From: Baffinella frigidus
Taxonomy: Eukaryota; Cryptophyceae; Cryptomonadales; Baffinellaceae
Reading direction: 5' to 3'
NCBI GenBank assembly: GCA_026770585.1
Contig: MU646746.1
Span: forward strand, 313,554-346,959
DNA: 33,406 bases
Each line of letters begins with the position of its first letter. Position 1 is the stretch's first letter. This document shows, piece after piece, positions 20,491-31,916 of this stretch. The notes below the pieces were generated by a model. It was not told the DNA's origin and searched no databases. It saw nothing but the letters and a program-made list of their open reading frames with translations. The translations under genes were made by a program, and so were the position numbers.

Positions 20491-22482
20491 TCACGTGTTG
20501 GTGAAGTTCATGTCTCCGCTGCGAACGGACAAAAATCGTCAGTTTAGAGGGGGAGGGGGAGGGAGGGAGAGAGGGAGCGAGAGAGGGAGGGAGGGTGGGA
20601 GGGAGAGAGAGAGGGAAATAGGGAGAGAGGGAGATGGAGAGGGACGACAATCGTCAAGTGCAATTGATGGTTCGGTTCGCGTCATTGCCCAATCCTCTCC
20701 GTTTCAGGTTGAGCATCGTTTTCGGGGTGCAGGGTGTAGGGTGCAGAGTGTAGGGTGTAGGGTGTAGGGTGTAGGGTGTAGGGTGTAGGGTGTAGGATGT
20801 AGGGTGTGGGATGTAGAGAGCACTTGGCGCGGCTGAAGACGTACTCGAGGCGCGTCGACGGCCAGGGATATCCGCCCGAGGAAAACGTGGGACCGATCAA
20901 GAGTCGCCGGGNNNNNNNNNNCTCGGGCGGGGCGGGGCGGGTGCATATTTTTTGGTGTGAGGTTTAAGGTCACGACTGGGATAGTTTAAGGTGACGGCTT
21001 GAATGGTTAAGGGTTTCGGGTTTCGGGTGTCGGGTTTCGGGAGTACTTGGCGCGGTTGAAGACGTACTCGAGGCCGTCGACGAGCATGCACCCGTGCTTG
21101 AGATGCGCCTTCCACTTCGCCTTGGCGCGCGTCACCTGCAAGAACCCAAAACAGTCAGTTTCGCAGACGTGACCTCTGCTGATGACGGACGTGATCACGC
21201 CAACGCCACTTCGCCTTGGCGCACGTCACCTGTGCACAGAAACACCGTCAGTGTCAAGGACGCAGGTGTTGACTGCGGGACGCGAGCGTTAGGGATGGCA
21301 TCACCCAGTCTTGACGACATCGCCTGCACTCCAACATGGTGAGTTTCTTTCACAGACGCGATCACTCCAACAGTCAGTTTCGCGGACGTCAACACGCCAA
21401 CGCGGTCAGTTTCAGGGAGGGGAGAGGCGTTGATGACAACACCTGCACTCCCAACACGGTGAGATTCAAGGACGCGGGCGGTGTCGATGATGGACGCGCG
21501 CACGGGGGGGTGCTAGCGCGCGCCGGCGTCACCGCAGGGAGGCACGCCAGGCACGCCAGGCCCAAACACTCAACCTGTGAAAACTCACCCGAGACTCACC
21601 CCAGACGTGCATCTACCAGGAGCAAACGTTTGCTTACCCTCCCAGCAGTCAAGCACGTGATCTCGTGCCGAGCCGCCGAGCAGTCAAGCCGGGCGGGAAG
21701 GGAGCAACTCGGCAGTGTCAAAGATTTTCACCTGACACCGAGGCCAGATCCTTGGCCTCGAACTTTTAAAATGTGCCGAGTTCGCTCGGGAGCGGGGTTC
21801 AGGGTTTAGGGTTTAGGATTGAGGACCTTGTCGTACTGGCAGACGATGAGGTTCTCGGTCTCAGGCTCGTGCTCCTCCTCATCATCGTCTGACCCCAACT
21901 CCTCGTCGTCCAAGTCATCGTCGTCCCCTGCCCCTGTCGGTTGGTTTGCTGAGGTTTAAAGTTAGGAAACAAGGCCTCATTTCGGAAAACCTAACAATAA
22001 ACCATGGAGAGTTCCTCCTCCTCCTCTTCGCCCGAACCCAGTCATCGTCGTCCCCTGCTCCTGCAGGGAGCGCATCGTAGGGTTAGGAACCCTCAACCCT
22101 GCCTCTGAGAGGGGGAACCAATCAGAGCGAGCATGTAACCCGCCGCCTGCATAGAGCCGAAAAGAATGTACGAAAAGAATCTCTATAAACAAGCGTGCTC
22201 ATCGTCGTCTGACCCCAGCTCCTCGTCGTCCAGATCGTCGTCGTCCCCTGCACCTGCGTAGGGTTCAGGAATTAGAGTTAGGGTGGCCAGTGTGAGGACC
22301 GTGGCATGTATGTCTATTTCTCTCTCTCGGCAATGAACTAGGGAGATTTCCTCCTCCTCGTCGTGCGACCCCAACTCCTCATCGTCCAGATCGTCGTCGT
22401 CCCCTGCCCCTGTCCAACCAGGGAGAGCATCTTAAGGTTTAGGAACCCTGTACCCTGAACCCGCAATCCTCAACTCTCAACC

Positions 22483-22524
<42 letters not shown>

Positions 22525-25500
22525 AGGTCACACGCCCGCAGAGAGCCCATGCTCCATCTACAACTCAACCATCCCTGTCAGGGATGGTTGAGATCGGTGT
22601 TGCATCCCCTGCCTGAATGCTCGAGGCAGTGCGCACCAGGCACACAACTTGCTCAACGGCAACCGCAAAAGCAAATTACCCCCCCCCTTGGATCGACCGC
22701 TACAACACAACGTTTGCCCAGGGTCTCTCACCGTCCGCATCCCCGCCCGCACCCCCGTCGTGCCCCCCATCCCCATCCGTTTTCTCGTCATGCTCATCCG
22801 GACCATGTCAAAGAAAAGAGAGCTACACCAACGTTCGCGGAACATTGCTGCGACACAACGCTCGGGACAAGGTAACGCACCGTCCGCGCCCCCGCCCTCA
22901 CCCCCGTCGTGCCCCCCATCCCCATCCGTTTTCCGGCGCTTGTTCCCGCCCCCGGCCCCGCCCCCGGCTCCGTCCAGCTGCGAAATCCCGCCGCACACCA
23001 CCCCGCCCGCCGCCCCAGCGCCGTCCGCGATTTGCTCCGCTTCCGCCGAGGATGGCAGCTCAAGGCTCTCGAGGGTCGAGATCCTGGAGCACACGATTCC
23101 GCCCGCGGAGGAAGAGGATGGGAGTTCGAGGGTGAGCTCGACCTCCTCGCCCCGCCGGGGCTTGCGCCCGCCGAACAACCCGTTCCCTGCGAGGCGGGTG
23201 GGAGATTGAGACAGAGAGATATCGGTGTAAGTACCAACACGGCCGCGGTGTGTTCTCGCGGAACCCACGCACCGCCTGGCGGTCCGCCCACGCAACTGAT
23301 TTACTTTTTTGTGGAAAAATATTTGAAATGAAGGTGACCGCGTGGGGTTGCAGAGTATTCTACCGACTAGGGCACCCTTCAGCATGGCATATCAACACGC
23401 AGCATTCAGTGTGCAGGTATGGGGTTCAGGATTCAGGGTTCAGGGTTTGGGATTTGGGGGTTGGGATTGGGGTGCAGGAATCAGGGTTCAGGGTTCAGGG
23501 TTCAGGGCTCAGGGTTCAGGGTTCAGGGTTCATAGTTTGGAGTTTATTGTTGAGGGTGTATTAAGGGTTTATTGAGGTTTTTTTGAGAATTAATTGAGGG
23601 CGTATTGAAAGTTCATTGAGGGTTTATTGAGGGTTTATTTGGACCTAGCGGCGCCTCCTCGGTGCAGTCGCTGGGCCCGTCGGTCTGCGGCACCCCCGTC
23701 TGTGTTGAGGGGTTGGGGTTTAGGGTTTGGGGTTTGGGGTTTGGGGTTTGGGGTTCAAGGTTTAGGGTTTAGGGTTTAGGGTTTAGGGTGCAGGGTGTGG
23801 GGTTTAGAGTTTCAGGTGTGGGGTGTGGGGTTTGGGGTTTGGGGTTTGGGGTTTGGGGTTTGGGGTGTGGGGTTTGGGGTTGTTTGAGGGTTGAGGGTTG
23901 AGGGTTTAGGGTTGCCCCGTCGGGTCTGCGGGACCCGGGTCTGTGCAACGCCACCGCAGTGATGCTTGGCGCATATCTCCTTGGAAGCTAGGCACCCGAA
24001 CTCCACGTCCAAGTTCGAACCTCACTTGGTTTCCGAAACATGTTTCACGACGCGTGACGAATGAATCTCCTACGTTTCGGAGCTAGGTATCCGAAACATG
24101 TTTCACGTCGCCTGGCGAATGAAACTCCTATCGCCACCGTCGCGAACCAAATCGCCGCGCGCATCCCCGCCAAGACGGTTACAGCATGGCCCACAGCGCG
24201 GGTGTTCGAAACCCCCACAGATCATTTCCACAGGAGCTGGATCCGGGAATGTGACCTCCTAGCTCTGCCTCACACGGTTTGGACTCGCCAATCCCCCGGG
24301 GTTTTGGTGCAAATCTGTCAACTTTTGGAGTGAAAACGATCAGTCGACCCGACTCAGGCAGAGCTAGACCTCCGCCTTGATTCGGATCAGCGGCATGGCC
24401 ACACCGCCCCCCGCGAATCTCGGGGGCGCCCCCCCCCGCCTGCCCTTCAATAGCCCTATTTTAACGACGAGCCAGAGTAAAAGTCAGGCGGCGCTAGAAT
24501 GAGACCTCCGTCTTGACGCGGATCTGCGGCATGGCCACGCCGCCCCCTGCGAAGCTCGGCGGCGCCCCGCCCGCCGGCATGCCCGCCTCGCTCTTCACCT
24601 GCCGCGCGCTGCTGTTGCGGGGGGGGGGGGCGCGGTCAGCTGGGTCGGCCGGGACGTGGATACGGAGTGTCCACCGAAGGTCAACTGCTGCGGGTTGAAC
24701 GCATCACATCGCGCGGTGCTGCTGCGTGGGGGGGAGACGCGTTCAGGGCCGCCAGCACATCACATGTGCAAACCAAACTGCTGTCGGTTTGGACGGGAAA
24801 CACCGTCGCGAATATTGTGAGCAGGGGACAGGCAGGCGCTGAAGGGATCTGCAGGCTACGATGTGAACCACCAAACCCAGCAAGGCGTCCGCATCTTCCA
24901 CGGTGGGAGGGGGCGCTACCTGGAACCTGCTACTGCCCCGAAGTCAACACTCCCGCGGCCACCCTGCGCACAAAGCCTCAGGTCAGTACGCTAGTATGCC
25001 ACCATGCCAGCACCAACGACAGGACAGGACAGGATCGGATGCGTGTGCGAAGCGCACGTGTATGTGGCAGACCCTGCAGATGGGGAGCTCACCGCAGCGG
25101 ACCCACGGCCTTGGGCGCCATGATTACAGCAGCCGGACTCGCGCAGCTTGCTCAGCCACAGCTGCGGAAGGGTGGGCGAGACGTTAGAACTGTGACAACA
25201 ACTGCGGGCGGATCTGTCCATCGTGGAATATGGGAAGGATGGGTATTGCTTCAGCGCCACGCAGATCCCCTGGAGGGATCGCTCGACCCTCATACTTATC
25301 TCAAGTTTGATGCGACCTCTGATCCACCGCTTCCCCGACAAGGCACGCGCAGCAGCACTGGGGCTGGGTCATGGGGTGCACCGTCCTCAGCTCGTTCAGA
25401 ACGTTGGTGTCCAGACCCTGCCGACACGCTCAAAGTCAGCCCAGCCACCCGCCGGCCACCTCGGCCTCGCCGCCGCGCTCCGGTGAGCTCACCACCAAAG

Positions 25501-25629
25501 CGCCGTGTGCCGTCTTTGTGGGGCCGGGGGAGGGCGCAGGATCACCTCGTCGACGAACTTGTCGCGGGAGCCTTCGATCACCGCGCCGATGATCTGGCTG
25601 TACAGCAGTCCCGTCTGGTTCTGGCTCAT
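20491..25629 (-). CDS. GTF2A1: TFIIA large (alpha/beta) subunit
   Basis: Nine exons join in phase to 286 residues, close to the length of yeast Toa1: 25629-25546, 25417-25382, 25161-25093, 24598-24506, 23699-23645, 23186-22881, 21927-21827, 21135-21047 and 20518-20491 (TGA). Exons 1-3 give the N-terminal helical bundle (LLYSQIIGAVIEGSRDKFVDE|GLDTNVLNELRT|LWLSKLRESG). Exons 4-6 form the variable linker, with a Q-L-D-G motif at about residues 182-185 and a basic NKRRK. Exon 7 is the acidic stretch ending ENLIVCQYDK. Exons 8-9 complete the C-terminal beta-barrel (VTRAKAKWKAHLKHGCMLVDG…YVFNRAN|GDMNF). With TFIIA-gamma it stabilises TBP on promoters. The start has an AG acceptor immediately upstream, so the 5' leader may be spliced. 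Exon 4 is the least certain boundary. Confidence 0.93.
20548..20644. repeat. GGGA/GA purine tract
   Basis: On the TFIIA transcript strand this is a pyrimidine tract about 30-125 bases upstream of the last exon's acceptor, so it may help 3' splice-site recognition. Confidence 0.85.
20822..20870 (-). repeat. Broken copy of TFIIA exon 8 (3' end)
   Basis: The minus strand reads RLEYVFSRA then AAgtgctc, against GLEYVFNRA AAgtactc at the real exon end. The donor is preserved. Confidence 0.8.
20912..20921. other. Assembly gap (10 N)
   Basis: Ten unknown bases in the intron between TFIIA exons 8 and 9, between a broken copy of exon 8 and the real exon. The true gap length may differ from ten. Confidence 0.95.
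22041..22406 (-). repeat. Three broken copies of TFIIA acidic exon 7
   Basis: Copies start at 22056, 22247 and 22406 on the minus strand. Each begins cag|GGGACGACGA. The longer two read DDDDLDDEELGS before diverging (SDDDEHA, SHDEEEEIS). All keep the acceptor and phase of the real exon (21927-21827), giving four tandem acceptors. Confidence 0.82.
22731..22795 (-). repeat. Broken copy of TFIIA exon 6 (3' end)
   Basis: The minus-strand DNA closely repeats the 3' end of exon 6 up to GCGGACG|gtgag. The donor is kept. Confidence 0.72.
23911..23940 (-). repeat. Broken copy of TFIIA exon 5 (5' end)
   Basis: The minus strand has gcacag|ACCCGGGTCCCGCAGACC (TRVPQT), against cacag|ACGGGGGTGCCGCAGACC (TGVPQT). 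The acceptor is kept. Confidence 0.68.
24259..24367. mobile_element. Element B copy, 109 bp, at an AG|GT junction
   Basis: Ends CTAGCTCTGCCT…AGGCAGAGCTAG with ACCTC on both sides (24254-24258, 24368-24372). On the coding strand that is GAGGT. The left copy supplies the donor GT of the broken TFIIA exon 4, and the element's own terminal TAG could act as acceptor. Confidence 0.82.
24370..24447 (-). repeat. Broken copy of TFIIA exon 4 abutting element B
   Basis: The minus strand reads FAGGGVAMPLIRIKAE|gtctagctct, against FAGGGVAMPQIRVKTE|gtctcattct in the real exon. The donor GT is immediately followed by the element-B end. Confidence 0.83.
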
Positions 25630-25879
25630 CCTGGATGCCGCCGCCGCCCCCAAGCTCCTCTCCGCGTCGTGATCGAATGACTTTCGGTGCTGAAGTGGAC
25701 GTCCAAAAGTGGACACCGACGTCAAAGGTCAATTTTTTCACGTGCTGCGCGGGGGAGGAAAGACAAGCAAAGATGCAGCAGCAGGTCGACGACAAGGAGT
25801 TCGGGGATGGAGGACAGGAGGAGGAGGAGGAAAATCAGGAGCCCCAAGGTCGTGTTCCGTGCGATCGGATCCGGTCACC
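25630..25879. promoter_or_regulatory. Divergent intergenic (shared promoter) region
   Basis: About 250 bases lie between the TFIIA start (25629, minus) and the most likely HGH1 start (25880, plus). A CAG acceptor abutting the TFIIA ATG suggests a 5' leader intron in this stretch. No TATA box is visible. Confidence 0.45.
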
Positions 25880-28800
25880 ATGAAAAGGGCTGGCTCCTCC
25901 GGAAAAAAATGTGGGGGAGAACATGATGGTGCTTCCATTTGCTCGGCACGCGGCGCCTTGGCAGCGCCACAGCCGCTTCCAGAAGGCGCCATGCATGTAA
26001 ATGCGTTTCATCGGTAGCACTGACATCACAGGGTGGCTTCGCAGAGGTTGCCGAGCCCGCGACAGAGGAGGAAACGCTGGTGCTGAGCAAGCTGGAGGAG
26101 ATGGCGCTGGAGGAGCTGATGCGGATGCTCGAACACAAGGCGAGCACCCACACCATTGTTTGAACATGACTCCAGGATCGGCGATCGTTCATCGATGCCC
26201 AAACCTGCGATCGTTCATCGATTGCTAGGCATAACGCGGTCCTGGGTTCGGGTTGAGGTGTGTCAAACCAACACAAACGTCTCCCCGAGCACTCAAAGTA
26301 TTTTCTGAACACGACGCCAGGATCTGGACCCAATCCTGCGAGCGTTTATGGGTAGCTAGGAATAACGCGCCCTGGGTTAGCTCGAACACAAGGCGAATAC
26401 TCAATCCCTACCGTGCAGAAGACGCCATACTCCCACCAGCCACCAGAAGTGAACCAACTCGAAGAATGACAAAAGTAGATTTCCCCTGCAGGCTCAACCC
26501 TAAGGGTTTAGTCCTCTGCTTTTTTTTTGGTTCACTTCTGGTGGCTGGTGGTCTGGGCCCACACCAGTGTTGATGGGTTGCTAGGAATAACGCGGTCCTG
26601 GGTTCGGGTTGAGGTGTGCTTTGTCAAACCGACACAAACTTCTCCCCGAGCACTCAGACCATTCTTTGAACCAGACGTCATGATATGGGCACAAGCCTAC
26701 GAGCGTTCATGGGTTGCACGGAATCGCACAAGGCCCTGGGTTAGCTCGAGCACAAGGCGAGCAAGCAAACCATTATGTGAATAAGACGCCAGGATCTGGA
26801 CCCAAGCCTTCGAGCGTTTATTGGTTGTTTATTGGTTGCAAGCAATAACGTGCCCTTGGTAAGCTCAAACACAAGGCGAGCACTATGGCGTCTTCTGCTC
26901 ATGAATACTCTGGTCCCACACTTGCGAGTGATCATGGATTGCTAGGAATAACGCGGTCCTGGGTTCGGGTTGAGGTGTCAAACCAACACAAACTTCTCCC
27001 CGCGGGAAACTCTGGGGAGTGTCAACCCCCCAGCGACTGACCCTACCGGCACTCGCACACAGTCGGCGATCGTGCGCTCGGGGGCGATGGCCGTGGTGGC
27101 GGGGCTGTCGGTGACGACGCAGGGCCGGATGGCAATCATCGCGCAGGAGCCTGACATCATCCCGATCCTCGTGGAGAAGGTACCACGCCAGATTCCTTGA
27201 AAGGGGCCGCCAAATGTCAATTCACCGGTAGGAATAGGGGGAATTCGTTGCCTTCGGGGATGGTTGGGCGCCCGAAGTCACTTTAGCCAGATCGGGCTAA
27301 GATAAGACAGTCGTTTCCCTCGAGCCCTCTGGCGTGGTGGCGGGGCCGTCGGCGATGACGCAGGGGAGGATGGCAATCATCGCGCAGGAGCCTGAAATCA
27401 TCCCTATCCTCGGGGAGAAGGTCTAGCTCTGCCTCAGTTTTATTCTGCCTCGTCCTAAAGGCTGAAAGTGCGTGCAACGAGTCGGAGGCGCTGCACGCTA
27501 TCCATCATTTCGCGAGGCGTGAACGCGTCAAGTGAGTAGGAACTTTCCATCACGGTTCAGGGTTCAGGGGTCAGGGAACAGGGTTCAGGGGTTAGGGGTT
27601 ACGGTGTAGGGTTTAGGCTGAGGCGACCCTAACCCGAAAATGGGAGGGTCGCGTACTTTCTAGATCTGCTGAGTTTCTTTCTGGCTCGTTCTGACACGTA
27701 TTTAAGAACAAAAAGTTTTATGCTGCCTCGTCTTAAAGGCTTTATATTCGCCCTTTTGTACTGGCGTTATGTTCTTAAATACGTGTCAGAACGAGCCAGA
27801 AAGAAACTCAGCAGATCTAGAAAGTACGTGACCCTCCCATTTTCGGGTAAGGGTCGCCTCAGCCTAAACCCTACACCGTAAACCCTAACCCCTGAACCCT
27901 GTTCCCTGACCCCTGAACCCTGAACCGTGATGGCAAGTTCCTACCACGCAAGATTGTAGGGCTGACCTGGGAAAACAAGCCAGTTCACACGGAATGTGTA
28001 ACAACTTTCCGAATTTTCGATTTTTCTGTGGGAAGAATGTCCACTTATGAACTTAAGAAATAGTAGAATTCTACTATTTCTCCTGTGGGTCACTCTGCCC
28101 TACACTCTTGCGTGGTACGCACTTGACGCGTTCACGCCTCGCGAAATGATGGATAGCTTGCAGCGCCACCGACTCGTTGCACGCACTTTCTGTGTCTCGG
28201 TTCTGTTTCTCAAGGTCTCTGTTGCTCACTTCTTTTTCTTACAGTCCACCCTGGAGGGGACTTGCGGCCAATCCCGAATAACCCTTTATCGTAAAAGTTG
28301 ACATGATTTATACCACTAAAATACATATTAGACCTTTTTGTACTAGATCCGTTCATCACGGGGGCGCCACATTGTGGCGCCATCTCCAAGGGGAGTTGAC
28401 TTAAGAATGCTCAAAATATCATAATGTTCCATCCAGGGTGGCTCTGTTTCTCACATCTAGCATATGACATCTCGCAGATTGGCGGGCCGAGCATTGCAGT
28501 GGAACTGGCGGCCTCGATCCTTCCACGCCTCGTGAAATGAAGGATGGCGTGAATCTTTGCACCGAACCCAGTCTCTGCGTTTCACATGATGCTGATGTTG
28601 GTGTTTCGGGGGTCACAGATCGGCGGGCAGAGCATTGCGGTGGAGGCGGCGGCGTCGATGGCGCTTGTCAACCTTGCAGAGGTAATCCCCGCGCCACATT
28701 CTTGGAAGGGGACGCCAATACCCCGGAAGGAATAAGTGGATTTTTTTGGCTTTTCGGAAAGAGACGAACCCCCGCGAGCAATCTGGCGTGGCTTCTCCCA

Positions 28801-31800
28801 CACCTCAAGCCTCTCGCTCGTGATCGTCATTGAATTTTGCCTGTGTCTCGTGATCCTGACGCCCAATCATGCCAAACCATTCAACATCCCCCCTCGTCTC
28901 TACCACCGCCTATCGTCCTCAACAAGCATTTCGGGTGGAGCATGCTGGGAAACTAGCGTCCGTAAAAACGTTCTAGCTCTGCCTGAGGATTATTCTGGCT
29001 CGTCCTGAAGGCTTTCTATTCGCCCTTGTGTGCTGGATTTCTGCTCTTAAAAACTTCCAAGGACGATCCATAAAAAAACTCAGGCAGGCAGAGCTTGACG
29101 GTGCGGGTGGTGTACGCTGAAAAACGGGCTTCCACCCGCAGGATGAGGCAGCAGCGAAGCGCGTGGTGAAAGCGGGGGCGGGGCAGAAAGCCATGGAACG
29201 GATCCTGACGTGCGGGGCGGACCAAGGCTCGGTGCGGGAGACGGCTGCGAAGCTGCTGGTGAACGTGTCGCGGATCGCAGAGGGGAGGCGGGCGCTGGCG
29301 GGGTATGTGGCGGATGGGAGCGCGGAGATCCAGCGCAAGCTTCTGGTCTAATTCCCAGATCTTTCCTTGTGGCCGGGTCTGACCGGACTCGCAGATCTCC
29401 CTTTCGATCTGGACTTGCGGATCTCCCTTTCCCCACCGGGTCCGATCCGGACTCTCTCTTTGATGTGCGGAGATCTAGCGCAAGCTGCTGGTCTAACCCC
29501 GAAACCCGAAACCGTAAAGACTAAATTGGGAGCTGAGATGATTTTATGTCGAGGTTGAGGCGGCTAGTCTGGTTCCTTAACCGCAAGAAGTAAGTTGGGA
29601 GCTGAGATGACTCGGTGGTGGGGTGTGTGGCGGATGGGAGTGCGGAGATCCAGCGCAAGCTCCTGGTCTCACTCCCAGATCTTTCCTTGTGACCGGATCC
29701 GACCGGACTCGATCTGGGCTCGCAGATCTCCCTTTCCCCACCACGCCAGGTCATAAGTTCCTGTTTCACACACAGTTGGTCGCGCTCAAAGTGTTGAGAT
29801 GGCTTATCGTGGTAATTTTTTTTTTAATCCGGACGTGTTCCGCAGGGCAAGAGCTCCAATTCCCATAACTTTTGGCGTGTTTCCCGGGTAGAATCAACTT
29901 TACTCGAAAAAAATATCAGTTTACTACACGATCTTGAAAATTCAACTTGAGACCTGGCGCGGCCGGGTCCGATCTGGACTCTCTCTTTGATGTGCGATTG
30001 CACATCAAAGAGTGAGATTGTCTGGATTGTCTCCTTCTAGAAGGCCTCGATCTTCTCACATTCCTGGAGACCTTGACCAGACACCGTTTTTCTAAGGTTT
30101 TACGGTTTTCAGGGGTCAGTGTTTGAGGTTTAGGGTTCAAATCCCAAACACCCGGGGCGAGGATGGCACTGAAGGGTTGGCCCTCGATCGTTCAGCCCTA
30201 AACCCCTATCCCCCTGGATCAGACGCTGCTGGTTACAGAGTACGAGAACTCGCGGAGAATCGGGGGAGATCACCTGGCGAGCCTTGCCTTCTTCTTCGAG
30301 AATATGGCTCAGGAGGTCCGTTTCTCCCACCAACTCAACCCTAAACCCTGAACCGTGAACCCAAAACCCGAAACCCGAAAACCCTGTCCCAGAACGCAAC
30401 ACGCAGGACTCCTGCACACTACGGTCCTCCTGTATTCCGAGAAGGCGAATCTCCATGATGCGTGTGTCTGTATAATTTCGGGGTTTTGATGATTATGGGA
30501 CAACAGGTGACGGGGGCGCTGGTGCTGTGCAACGAGGAGGACTTCTTGCTCGGACGCATTGTCAAGGACCTCGCTGGTACCTACACCCTGCCCCCTACAC
30601 ACTGCACCCTACACCCTACACCCTACACCCTACACCCTACACCCTACACCATACACCCTACACCATACACCCTACACCATACACCCGGACCTAAAAACTA
30701 TGAAGTATACACCCCGGACCCTAAACCCTAAACACTTAACCCTAGACCCTCATCCCCAAACCCAAACCCCCAATCCCAAACCCCCAAACCCGAAACCCGA
30801 AACCAGAAACCAGAAACCCGAAACCAACAACCCGAAACCAGGGAACAATGGGGATCGGAAGCTGGGCGCGGCGGGGACGATGAAGAACTGCTGCTTCCAC
30901 CAGGAGCTCCACTCCGCCATGGCATCCCACAGGTCCCCCCCCCATTCCGTCCCCGCTAGGATTCACGCGGGAATCGTGGTATGTAGTTGTACCTTTCAGG
31001 ATTGCTGCTTCCACCAGGAGCTCCACTCCGCCATAGCCTTGCACCGGTCTCTACCGCGATGTCCCTCCGCTTGCATTCTTCTTCTTCGTTGTTACTCTCA
31101 TGCCTGGATATAAGTGGCCCAAACGCCAATGATCCGTAAGACGGGGCTGATTATTTCATTCGCGCGTGACTCGTTTCAAGTGGCTGCAGCATTCACGCTG
31201 GGCCCTGTGGCAAATCGGGTGTTTGGAACCTGTGTTGGAACGGGGGGGGGATGGAACCGGAGCGTCCATTTTGCCTGGAAATGCAGGCGGAGCTTGGGAT
31301 GTCCGATGAATACCTCACCCTAGAGTCCTGCGCGGCGGTCAACCGCAGTGTCAGTTCGGAAGCAGAAGCGTGATGCAGCCAAGCACCTTTGATCGGGAAA
31401 CTCCAGTCCTAGGACCTGCAGTGCTCAATGCCGCAAAGTAGCACAGAATAACCTGCGATGAATAGCTCTGAAAACAAATGCGATGCAGGGACCTGGCGGT
31501 ACTACTCTGCCTGAACCTGGTCGGGACAAGCGACGAGTTCCTAGGACCTGCAGTCCTCAATACTGCAAAATAGCTCTGAATAACCTGCGATCGATTGGCT
31601 CTCAACATCGAATAATGCAGGGACCTGGCGGCACTACTATGCCTGAACTTGGTCGGGATCAACGAGGGATTCGACGACGAATAGCTCTGCATAACCTCAA
31701 ATAGCTCTGAATCCATGAACCTCGAATAGCTCTGAACATCCAATAATGCAGGGACTTGGCGGCACTACTCTGCCTGAACCTGGTCGGGACAAGCGATGAG

Positions 31801-31874
31801 TTCGACGATGAAGACCGGGAGGGCATGTTTGCGGGCCTCGCCACCAAGTGCCGAATGGGCGGCAAGGTCCACCT

Positions 31875-31916
<42 letters not shown>

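Noticed and set aside
22558-23385. Minus-strand open frame as one continuous 275-codon gene
   Set aside because: Only the 23186-22881 part is TFIIA exon 6; the rest reads through its acceptor, its donor and a broken exon copy.
24667-25680. Plus-strand open frame of over 330 codons
   Set aside because: It is antisense to TFIIA exons 1-3, whose protein matches and phases are decisive; the plus frame crosses introns and has no recognisable domain.
25880-25996. Treating the HGH1 first exon as certain
   Set aside because: The frame and ATG fit, but the intron would be 35 bases and the encoded residues have no family match, so it is given only as tentative.
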